Assembly: GCA_046292465.1 (NCBI GenBank)
Contig: JBKBRB010000003.1
Location: 1 to 64,000 of the forward strand
Length of the DNA: 64,000 bases
Direction: 5' to 3'
From: JANWWM01 sp046292465
Lineage (GTDB): Bacteria > Bacteroidota > Chlorobiia > Chlorobiales > Thermochlorobacteraceae
Positions within the stretch are counted from its first letter, which is position 1; the number at the start of each line of letters is the position of its first letter. This document shows, in pieces, positions 35,224 to 42,590 of this stretch. The position numbers were made by a program, and so were the translations under genes. Under the pieces are notes generated by a model. That model was given only the letters and a program-made list of their open reading frames with translations. It was not told where the DNA came from and did not search any database.

Positions 35224-35249
35224 AAAGGGCTTCCAAACAGAAGCCTTTT
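35224..35249 (+). terminator. Terminator after pspA
   Basis: AAAGGGCTTC, a 6-nt loop and GAAGCCTTTT form a 10-bp stem with one G-U pair, followed by CTCGTTT. It lies 27 nt after the pspA stop and marks the end of the gene train. Confidence 0.75.
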
Positions 35250-35324
35250 CTCGTTTAAGGCTGATTCAAACAGAAAATTGCCGCCGCGTATTGTATTTTG
35301 CCGCTCACAAAAAACAAACTTCAA

Positions 35325-36713
35325 ATGAACATCAAATTCGGAACAGACGGCTGGCGCGCCATCATCGCCAAAGATTACACTTTTGAAAACCTCAAACGGG
35401 TTTCGCTTGCAACCGGCAAGTATTTTCTCGAACATCAAAACCTCAAAAACGGCGTGTGCATTGGCTACGACACGCGATTTATGTCGAAGCAATTCGCCAA
35501 CTACGTGGCCGATGTGTTTTCCTCAATGGGCATTCGAACATTTCTCTCTGACACCTTCGTGCCGACGCCGGCAGTGTCGATGTATGTCAAAAAAAACAAC
35601 CTTGCGGGCGGCGTGATGATAACCGCCTCACACAATCCGCCAATTTACAACGGCTTCAAAGTCAAAGCCGATTATGGCGGCTCGGCGCACCCTGAACAAG
35701 TCGCCGAAATTGAAAAACGTCTCTCGGATATCGACGCGCAAAAGGCGATTGAAAAAAATGCCGCGCTTATTGAGCACATCGACATGAAAGCCTTTTATGC
35801 CAATGCGCTCAAAGCCGAACTCGACCTCGACGCAATCCGACGCGCAAAATTCAAAATCGGACACCACGCCATGTTCGGCGCAGGGCAAGGCATTGTGCGC
35901 GAACTCTTGGGCGAGCAGGTAAGTGAGTATCATTGTTCGATGAACCCAACCTTCGATGGCATTAACCCCGAACCGATTCCAAATTACTTGCAAGACTATT
36001 TCCCTGTTTTCAAATCGGAACGCCTCGATGTCGCTATTCTCAACGACGGCGACGCCGATAGAATCGGCATGATAGACGAACACGGCAACTACATTGACTC
36101 GCACAAAATTTTCGCCGTCATGTTGAAATACCTCGTCGAAGAAAAAAAGATGAACGGCGAAGTGGCGCGAACCTACGCGCTTACACAAGTCATTGACAAA
36201 CTCTGCCACAAATACAATCTCAAATGCCACAACCTGCCGATTGGCTTTAAGCACGTCGGCAAATTGATGACAACCCATAACATCTTGATGGGCGGCGAAG
36301 AATCAGGTGGAATTGGGGTAACAGCACACCTGCCCGAGCGCGACGGCATTTACATTGGCTTGCTGGTGCTTGAAATCATGGCAAAGCGCAAGAAAACATT
36401 AAGCGAACTGGTTCAAGAACTTTACGACGAATTTGGATTTTTTACTTACGACCGAATCGACGCACATTTGAGCGAAGCAGAAAAACAACGTGCGATTGAG
36501 CGCGCAAGCAAAGGGGACTTCAAAGAAATTGCAGGATGCAAAGTAACGCGCTTTGAAAATCTCGATGGTTACAAATACTTCTTTGAAGGCGGTTGGCTCT
36601 TGATTCGTCCGAGCGGCACTGAACCTGTTCTGCGGCTTTATTGTGAAGCCGATTCAGAAGAGAAAGTCAAAAATGCCTTAGTGTTTGCGCAAAGTTTGGC
36701 GAAGAAGGAGTGA
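35325..36713 (+). CDS. Phosphoglucomutase/phosphomannomutase family protein
   Basis: 462 aa from ATG 35325 (MNIKFGTDGWRAIIA); an in-frame ATG nine codons upstream is less likely. Motifs: GGVMITASHNPPIYNGFK with the phosphoserine, metal loop NDGDADRIGMID, sugar loop GGEESGGIG and phosphate-binding RPSGTEPVLRLY. It converts hexose 1- and 6-phosphates, linking glycogen or cell-wall sugars to glycolysis. Its last codons (GAG TGA) are already inside a heptamer repeat tract. Confidence 0.93.
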   Translation: MNIKFGTDGWRAIIAKDYTFENLKRVSLATGKYFLEHQNLKNGVCIGYDTRFMSKQFANYVADVFSSMGIRTFLSDTFVPTPAVSMYVKKNNLAGGVMITASHNPPIYNGFKVKADYGGSAHPEQVAEIEKRLSDIDAQKAIEKNAALIEHIDMKAFYANALKAELDLDAIRRAKFKIGHHAMFGAGQGIVRELLGEQVSEYHCSMNPTFDGINPEPIPNYLQDYFPVFKSERLDVAILNDGDADRIGMIDEHGNYIDSHKIFAVMLKYLVEEKKMNGEVARTYALTQVIDKLCHKYNLKCHNLPIGFKHVGKLMTTHNILMGGEESGGIGVTAHLPERDGIYIGLLVLEIMAKRKKTLSELVQELYDEFGFFTYDRIDAHLSEAEKQRAIERASKGDFKEIAGCKVTRFENLDGYKYFFEGGWLLIRPSGTEPVLRLYCEADSEEKVKNALVFAQSLAKKE

Positions 36714-36783
36714 GGAGTGAGAAGCGAGGAGTGAGGAGTGAGAAGCGAGGAGTGAGAGGTGAGAAGCGAGGAGTGAGAAATGA
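36707..36783. repeat. Heptanucleotide tandem repeat, 11 units
   Basis: Eleven 7-mers of consensus GRAGYGA: GGAGTGA, GGAGTGA, GAAGCGA, GGAGTGA, GGAGTGA, GAAGCGA, GGAGTGA, GAGGTGA, GAAGCGA, GGAGTGA, GAAATGA. They also form a 21-bp higher-order unit repeated three times. The tract contains the stop codon of the preceding gene. It resembles short tandem repeats of cyanobacteria. Confidence 0.95.
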
Positions 36784-36872
36784 AGGAATCTGCACAATCC
36801 GTTCAATCCATGTTCTATCTCAAAATGGACACCTCACGCTGTCAAAAGCGAAATTAGCACAGGTGCTATGCT

Positions 36873-38690
36873 TTACGACGATTTAACGGCGGCGGCGATT
36901 TGTTCGGCTTTGGCATTAGGCAGGTAGATGTAGCGTCCGCCGAGTTGTTCAGCAAGGCGTTTAGCATCGCCACGCGAAAGGTAGCCCGTTTGCGTATCAA
37001 TGACGACCGAGTTCAAACCTTCAAGGTTGATGGATTGAGCAAGTGCGGCAATTTCAGCCGTGATTTTTTGTTTGTCGCTGGTGTCCGTATTGCTTTGAGA
37101 GAGCGGCACATTGCCTCGCCCGTCCGTGATGAAAATGAGCATCGTTTGCGAGATGCCTTTGGACTTCATTTGCTTTGCGGTTTCTAATCCGAGCAACATT
37201 GCTGAAGCCAGTGGCGTGCCACCACCGGTTGGAAGCACATCTAAGGCGCGTTTGGCTCTATCAACGCTCTGCGACGGCGGAAGAAGCATTTCGGCTTGTT
37301 TGCCACGAAAAGCAATGAGCGCGACTTGGTCGCGATGCACGTAGGCTTCTTGCAGGAGTTTGGTAACTGCGCCTTTGGCTTGCTGCATGCGGTTGAGTGC
37401 CATTGAGCCAGAAGCATCGACGATGAAAATAAAGAGCGTTCCGGCTTTATCGCGAAAGCGTTTAATGCGAATATCATCTTTGGTGATGATGAGCGCAGAG
37501 TGATGGCGTCGGTTGGTTTTCTCGCGCACACGTTGAAACGGCGCGGCTTGAATCATTGTCGGAACAAGCGCAAGTTTGCCTTTTCGCAAGGAGCCTTGTT
37601 CAGAGCGAACATACCGACCATGCCGATAATTCAAGGCTTCGCCACGACTGCCGGATTTGCTTCGGCGTTTGGCAGAGGCGGCAAGGTGCATCAAGTTTTC
37701 GGGCAGTTCCGACTCGACCGCATCGAGCAAGAGTTCTTCAATTTGGTCGGGCGTTTGTTCTGGATTGTTCTCGTTGTTGCTATCGGGCGAATCGTTTTGT
37801 GATTCCGATTCGGCAGATGGCGGTGCTTCGGGCGGTTTCGGCTCTTTTTTTGTCTCTTCGCTTTCGGGAATGCGCGTCGCACGAGGAAGAAGAACCAATC
37901 GCGCGGCAAGTTTCAAATCTTCTTCATCGACATCTAATCGACCTGAAAGTGCCGCAGAGGCTAATGCGGCTTTCACAGCAAACACATCGGCGCGATTGCC
38001 TTCAACGCCAAGCGAAAGCGCAGTTTGAACCAGTCCTGAAACTTCTTCGTCGCGAATCTCAACGCGGGGTAAAATCTCTCGTGCTTGAAGAATTAAGCCT
38101 TGCAGGAGTTTATCGTCATCTGCATCGCTATCGTGCGTTTGAAAATGCACGCGTCGCACCACTTCGGCTCTGAATTTTTCATCACTATTCGGCGTGAATG
38201 GCACGATGAGACCAATTCTATCGAGCAGTCCCATACGCACCTCGCCTTCAGCAGGATTGTAAGTGCCAACGAGAATAAATCGCGCCTCATGCACATCGCT
38301 TACGCCATCGCGTTCAATCAAAACTTTTCCGCGAGAAAGGGCATCAATTAAATACGCTTCGCTGACGGAATCAAGCAGGTTGAACGAATCGACATAAAGC
38401 ACGCCGCCGTTGGCTTTGGCGAGCAAGCCTTTCTCAATCACGCGCTTTCCTGTGGCAAGAGCAACTTCCAAATCCAATCCGCCGAGCAATCGGTCTTCGG
38501 TGATATTCAGAGGTAGTTCAACAAAGGGAGTGCCGTCGGGAAGAATGTGCGCAAAAGCGCGTGCGAGCGTCGACTTGCCTGAACCAACCGTTGCAGGAAT
38601 CAAGACGCCACCGAGCGAAACATCAACCGCGGCAAGAAGCAGGGCTTTTTTGGCAAGGTCTAATCCTAAAATGTCGGTAAAGGAAAGCAT
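36873..38690 (-). CDS. bchD: Magnesium chelatase subunit D
   Basis: 605 aa from ATG 38690; the frame extends 43 codons further into bchI without family support. The N-terminal AAA+ domain keeps a Walker A (VGSGKSTLA), but Walker B reads LYVDSFNLLD with Ser for Glu, as expected of a poorly active ATPase. An acidic, Pro-rich linker (about 285-330) follows, then a VWA domain with MIDAS DASGSM and a conserved ITDGRGN. With BchI and BchH it inserts Mg into protoporphyrin IX. One nucleotide separates its start from the bchI stop. Confidence 0.95.
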   Translation of the reverse strand: MLSFTDILGLDLAKKALLLAAVDVSLGGVLIPATVGSGKSTLARAFAHILPDGTPFVELPLNITEDRLLGGLDLEVALATGKRVIEKGLLAKANGGVLYVDSFNLLDSVSEAYLIDALSRGKVLIERDGVSDVHEARFILVGTYNPAEGEVRMGLLDRIGLIVPFTPNSDEKFRAEVVRRVHFQTHDSDADDDKLLQGLILQAREILPRVEIRDEEVSGLVQTALSLGVEGNRADVFAVKAALASAALSGRLDVDEEDLKLAARLVLLPRATRIPESEETKKEPKPPEAPPSAESESQNDSPDSNNENNPEQTPDQIEELLLDAVESELPENLMHLAASAKRRSKSGSRGEALNYRHGRYVRSEQGSLRKGKLALVPTMIQAAPFQRVREKTNRRHHSALIITKDDIRIKRFRDKAGTLFIFIVDASGSMALNRMQQAKGAVTKLLQEAYVHRDQVALIAFRGKQAEMLLPPSQSVDRAKRALDVLPTGGGTPLASAMLLGLETAKQMKSKGISQTMLIFITDGRGNVPLSQSNTDTSDKQKITAEIAALAQSINLEGLNSVVIDTQTGYLSRGDAKRLAEQLGGRYIYLPNAKAEQIAAAVKSS

Positions 38691-38691
38691 A

Positions 38692-39777
38692 TCAAACCGT
38701 CTCTTCAACTTTGAGAATGGCTTGCAGTTCGCGCTCGACTTTTTCGCCTGCATCGATGGTCTCGAGCGGGTCGCGTCGTAAGCGGTGGCGCAAGGCAGGC
38801 ACGGCAATCGCACGAACATCGGAAAGCGTTACTTCTAATCGCCCTTCAAACGCGGCGTAAGCCGAAGCGGCGCGCGTAATCGTCAATTCGCCACGATGCC
38901 CATCAATGCCAAGCCGCATACACAGCGTTGCGACTTTCATTAAGACTTCATCGGGCATGGTAACTTTCGGCACGAGCGATTGGGCTTGCACCACTTTTTC
39001 ACGTAAAGCATCTTGTTCGGGTTTCCATGCGTCTAAAAACGCTTCGGGATTAAGGTCAAACTCACGACGGCGTTTAACGATTTCGACACGGTCTTGAATT
39101 TTGTTAATCGTGGTGATGCGTGCGTGCAATCCGAATCGGTCTAAAAGTTGCGGGCGAAGTTCCCCTTCTTCGGGGTTGCCTGAACCGACGAGCACAAAGC
39201 GCGCAGGGTGGCGAATGCTAATGCCTTCACGCTCAACCACATTCACGCCGGACGCCGCCACATCGAGCAACACATCGACCAAATGGTCATCGAGCAAATT
39301 CACTTCATCAATGTAGAGAAATCCGCGATTGGCTTGGGCAAGCAAGCCGGGCTCGAAGGCTTTAACGCCGCTGGTGAGGGCTTTTTCAATATCAATCGTG
39401 CCGCAAACGCGGTCTTCGGTTGCGCCGAGCGGCAAATCCACAACAGGCACAGGAATAAGTTCCGTCTTTCTTGTATGCAATTCTTGTTTGGGAATTTCAG
39501 AGAGCGGACGATTATAGACGTCGCCTTCTGCACGCTCAATCATCGGAAGCACATCGGCAAGGGCGCGCACGGTGGTGCTTTTGCCTGTTCCGCGATGTCC
39601 CATCACCAAAACGCCACCAATGCGCGGGTCAATCACATTCAGGAGCAAGCAAAGTTTCATTTCATCTTGTCCGACAATAGCGGTGAAAGGAAAAACGGGC
39701 GATTTCTTTTTCTCGATTGATTTTGAAGCGTGAGAGCGAGATGCCGATTTCTTCTTCGGCGGCGATGTTTTTTTCAT
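38692..39777 (-). CDS. bchI: Magnesium chelatase ATPase subunit I
   Basis: 361 aa from ATG 39777 (39783 is also possible). A Lys/Ser-rich N-terminal extension of about 25 residues comes before FPFTAIVGQDEMK. AAA+ motifs are intact: Walker A in GHRGTGKST, Walker B FLYIDEVNLLDDHL, sensor region LVGSGNPEEGELRPQLLDRFGL. BchI hexamers power BchD-BchH in the first committed step of bacteriochlorophyll synthesis. The gene is divergent from feoAB with a 150-bp shared control region. No bchH is in the window. Confidence 0.96.
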   Translation of the reverse strand: MKKTSPPKKKSASRSHASKSIEKKKSPVFPFTAIVGQDEMKLCLLLNVIDPRIGGVLVMGHRGTGKSTTVRALADVLPMIERAEGDVYNRPLSEIPKQELHTRKTELIPVPVVDLPLGATEDRVCGTIDIEKALTSGVKAFEPGLLAQANRGFLYIDEVNLLDDHLVDVLLDVAASGVNVVEREGISIRHPARFVLVGSGNPEEGELRPQLLDRFGLHARITTINKIQDRVEIVKRRREFDLNPEAFLDAWKPEQDALREKVVQAQSLVPKVTMPDEVLMKVATLCMRLGIDGHRGELTITRAASAYAAFEGRLEVTLSDVRAIAVPALRHRLRRDPLETIDAGEKVERELQAILKVEETV

Positions 39778-39882
39778 AGTCATTTGAATGTAGAACAAAA
39801 CAACTTTGTGCAACTTGCACCTTGCAATTTACGGCGATAAAAAGGTTTTGCAACATCTTTGCTGTTTCAGCACAGGAAACGA

Positions 39883-39912
39883 TTTGTTAAAAGTGGAAAT
39901 TTATTTAGATTG
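39883..39912 (+). promoter_or_regulatory. Putative feoAB promoter, Bacteroidetes type
   Basis: TTTG at 39883-39886, a 19-nt spacer, then TAGATTG at 39906-39912, close to the consensus TTTG-N19-TAnnTTTG. The ATG of feoA lies 18 nt downstream. Inference from consensus only. Confidence 0.5.
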
Positions 39913-39923
39913 TGTCTAAACAA
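39901..39923. promoter_or_regulatory. Dyad operator, probable metal-dependent repressor site for feoAB
   Basis: Inverted repeat with half-sites TTATTTAGA and TCTAAACAA around a 5-nt centre (one mismatch in nine pairs). The core TTTAGA-N5-TCTAAA resembles operators of DtxR/MntR-type regulators. It covers the -7 element, so repressor binding would block transcription. The regulator is not encoded here. Confidence 0.55.
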
Positions 39924-39929
39924 ATAACC

Positions 39930-40196
39930 ATGCAATCTGTTCAATCTAATTTGATTTCGCTTCGCGCCGTAAAAAAGGGCGAGCAGTTCATCGTCAGGCA
40001 AATTGACGACAAAGACATGCGCACGCAACTGTTGCGATTTGGGCTTGCCGAAGGAAGCGAAGCGATGTGTTTCGAACGCCTGCCGTTTGGTCCTGTGGTG
40101 ATTAAGCATCGCAGGCAAGAGGTCGCCATAGGCGAAGAACTCACGAAAAAAATTTGGGTTGAAGTGATTGCAAAGCAGAACCGTGAAGAACATTAA
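39930..40196 (+). CDS. feoA: Ferrous iron transport protein A
   Basis: 88 aa from ATG 39930. A GTG at 39912 is in frame but lies inside the putative operator, so it is less likely. SH3-like fold typical of FeoA: LRAVKKGEQFIVRQIDD, LLRFGLAEGSEAMCFERLPFGPVVIKHRRQEVAIGEELTKKIWVE. It supports FeoB in Fe(II) import. It lies 8 bp upstream of feoB. Confidence 0.92.
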   Translation: MQSVQSNLISLRAVKKGEQFIVRQIDDKDMRTQLLRFGLAEGSEAMCFERLPFGPVVIKHRRQEVAIGEELTKKIWVEVIAKQNREEH

Positions 40197-40204
40197 CATT
40201 TAAC

Positions 40205-42241
40205 ATGGAAACGCTTACAATAGAATCCGCGCCGCCGTCGTCGGCAGTTGAAAAAACGGGCAAGAAAAAGTTAGTTCTCGTTGGAAATCCGAACGTCGGA
40301 AAGTCTCTCTTCTTCAATCATTTCAGCGGGCTATATGTCGATGTCTCAAACTTCCCTGGCACAACGGTTGAAATCACCGAAGGCAGTTACAAAAACTTTC
40401 GTGTGATTGATACGCCGGGAATTTATGGCGTCAGTTCGTTCAACGACGAAGAGCGTGTTGCACGCGACGAAGTGCTTTCCGCCGATGTAGTGCTGAATGT
40501 GATTGATGCGACAAACTTAGAGCGCGATTTATTTCTCACGCTTCAACTCATTGACATGCAGTTCCCGATGGTCGTTGGGCTTAACATGATGGACGCGGTC
40601 GAGGAAAATGGCATGGAAATCGATGTCGCAAGGCTTTCAGAAATTCTCGGTGTGCCGATTGTGAAAGTAACTGCTGTCAAAAAGAAAGGGTTTGACGAGT
40701 TAGAAAAAGCACTTGAAAATGCGACCGTCGGCAACGCCGATAAAACGCTCTTGCACCAACTTGAACCGATTCTTGCAAGGCTCAAACAAACGCCAAACCC
40801 AATCGCTGATGCGGTGATGATTCTCGAGGGCGATGAAACCGTTGCAGAGCGGCACGGCATTGCGCCCGAAGATAAGCGCGAAGAAATTTATGTCGCTCGC
40901 CGAAATCGCGTCAATGAAATTGTGGCGGAAGTCATGCGTGAAAAATCCGCCATGAAAATTGGCGCAGTGATTTCAGAAAAACTTGGCAAGTGGACGATTA
41001 ATCCAATTTCAGGCATTCCGATTCTGATTCTTGCGCTGTGGCTTATTTATGAAGTCGTCGGCGTGATGGTTGCACAGCGCGTTGTCGGACACACCGAAGT
41101 CGAACTTGGCAACAAACTCTTTGAGCCGTTTGTCAAACATCTATTCGCTACCATTACGCCTGTTGAAATTTCCGTCGATGTGCTCAACGGCGAAGAAGTC
41201 ATTGAGACAAAATCTTTCGTGTTCCCCGAAGGCACAAGCCACGACAAAGACCGATTCAACGAGTTCAAAGCCTTCATTGAGGGCAAAGATGTAATGCAGA
41301 ATTTCGCCTTTTCGCAAGAAACGCTATGGGGAAAAATCGTAACAATTTTTGCAGGCGAGTTCGGCGCATTCACCATGACTGTAACTTACCTTGCGTTCTT
41401 GTTGCTTCCGTTGGTGATTGGGTTTTATATGTTCCTTGCGATTTTAGAAGACTGCGGATACTTGCCGCGCCTTGCGACGATGGTCGACCGTCTCTTCACT
41501 GGCATTGGGTTGAATGGCCGCGCCGTGATTCCGATTATTCTCGGCTTTGGGTGCGTTACGATGGCAACCGTTACCACGCGCTTGCTTCAAACATCACGCG
41601 AGAAAACGATTGCCGCCTCGATTCTGAATTTCGCCATTCCATGCTCGGCGCAATTAGCCGTCATTACGGCTTTGCTGACAAAAGCGGGCGGATTTTATAC
41701 GCTGGTGTTCTTCCTGATTATTCTTTCAAGCCTTGTGGCGATTGGCACGATTGTCGACAAAATTCTTCCGGGAAAATCCTCGGCACTGCTCATTGACCTG
41801 CCGCCGATGCGCCTGCCGCGTCCAACCAATGTGCTCAAAAAAACGTGGATTAAAACAAAGAGTTTTATGCAGGAAGCCACGCCATGGTTTTTCATCGGCG
41901 CGTTGCTTATTTCCGTGATGCAAGTTACAGGCTTGCTTGAAGGGTGGGTAAAACTTTTTGAGCCGATTACCACGCATTGGCTTCAATTGCCTGCAGAGTC
42001 CGCACGCGCATTTGTGATGGGCATGGTGCGGCGCGATTTCGGCGCGGCAGGCTTATACGACCTTAGCCTAACGCCAAAGCAAATTGTCATTTCCCTGACC
42101 GTGATAACGCTCTTCGTGCCGTGCATTGCAAGTTTGATGGTCTTAATCAAAGAGCGCGGCGTCAAAGAAGCGATGACGATTTGGGCAGGAAGTTGGATTT
42201 TCGCGTTCAGTGTAGGCGGTGCGGTCGCGCTGATGGTGTAA
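40205..42241 (+). CDS. feoB: Ferrous iron transporter B
   Basis: 678 aa. The cytoplasmic G domain has G1 GNPNVGKS (27-34), G3 DTPG and G4 NMMD. A GDI-like helical region follows, then about eight to nine membrane helices from residue 270, with GFGCVTMATVTTR and FAIPCSAQLAVITALL bearing the conserved Cys motifs. It imports Fe(II), needed for FeS reaction centres, cytochromes and haem. A non-conserved soluble insertion (about 300-375, VEISVDVLNGEEVIETKSF) sits between the first membrane segments. Confidence 0.96.
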   Translation: METLTIESAPPSSAVEKTGKKKLVLVGNPNVGKSLFFNHFSGLYVDVSNFPGTTVEITEGSYKNFRVIDTPGIYGVSSFNDEERVARDEVLSADVVLNVIDATNLERDLFLTLQLIDMQFPMVVGLNMMDAVEENGMEIDVARLSEILGVPIVKVTAVKKKGFDELEKALENATVGNADKTLLHQLEPILARLKQTPNPIADAVMILEGDETVAERHGIAPEDKREEIYVARRNRVNEIVAEVMREKSAMKIGAVISEKLGKWTINPISGIPILILALWLIYEVVGVMVAQRVVGHTEVELGNKLFEPFVKHLFATITPVEISVDVLNGEEVIETKSFVFPEGTSHDKDRFNEFKAFIEGKDVMQNFAFSQETLWGKIVTIFAGEFGAFTMTVTYLAFLLLPLVIGFYMFLAILEDCGYLPRLATMVDRLFTGIGLNGRAVIPIILGFGCVTMATVTTRLLQTSREKTIAASILNFAIPCSAQLAVITALLTKAGGFYTLVFFLIILSSLVAIGTIVDKILPGKSSALLIDLPPMRLPRPTNVLKKTWIKTKSFMQEATPWFFIGALLISVMQVTGLLEGWVKLFEPITTHWLQLPAESARAFVMGMVRRDFGAAGLYDLSLTPKQIVISLTVITLFVPCIASLMVLIKERGVKEAMTIWAGSWIFAFSVGGAVALMV

Positions 42242-42260
42242 AAATTAAACGCAGAAACTC

Positions 42261-42491
42261 ATGTCAAACTGTTCAAAACAAGATATTCTCAAACTCCCGG
42301 AAACGGCGTTTGAGCGCACCTGTCCAACGTGCAAGTTCAAAATCACGAATCAATTCATTACGAAGTGTCCGCGCTGTGCCACGAAGTTAAGCCTTGCCGA
42401 ACTTTGCACGGGTTGTTTTCAAAGCGGCGCGTGCCATAGTGGTGATTCACAAAAGAAATCACCGCTGATTTCAATCATGCTTCCGAAGTAA
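42261..42491 (+). CDS. Cys-rich zinc-ribbon-like small protein linked to feoB
   Basis: 76 aa. Three CxxC motifs: CPTC, CPRC and CTGC, plus C4 and a late Cys-His (GACHSG). The first two could form a zinc ribbon; the third with GACH recalls metal-binding tails. It lies 19 bp after feoB on the same strand and so is likely expressed with iron uptake. No exact family is recognised; an accessory or iron-sensing role is inference. Confidence 0.68.
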   Translation: MSNCSKQDILKLPETAFERTCPTCKFKITNQFITKCPRCATKLSLAELCTGCFQSGACHSGDSQKKSPLISIMLPK

Positions 42492-42590
42492 TCTCTCGAT
42501 ATTCTTTCCTTGCGCGGTTTCATAAAGCGCATTACCTTTCTCTTTGTGGCTTATCACACCTGCTTTTTTTCAACATCAAAACCAAATACC

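Noticed and set aside
36707..36783. CRISPR-like array
   Set aside because: Units are contiguous 7-mers with no spacers and no cas genes.
37500..38173. Long plus-strand frames opposite bchD
   Set aside because: Arg/Ser-rich antisense translations created by the codon bias of bchD; no recognisable domain.
39912..39929. GTG start for feoA
   Set aside because: It lies within the putative operator and promoter -7 element; ATG 39930 gives the family's usual N-terminus.
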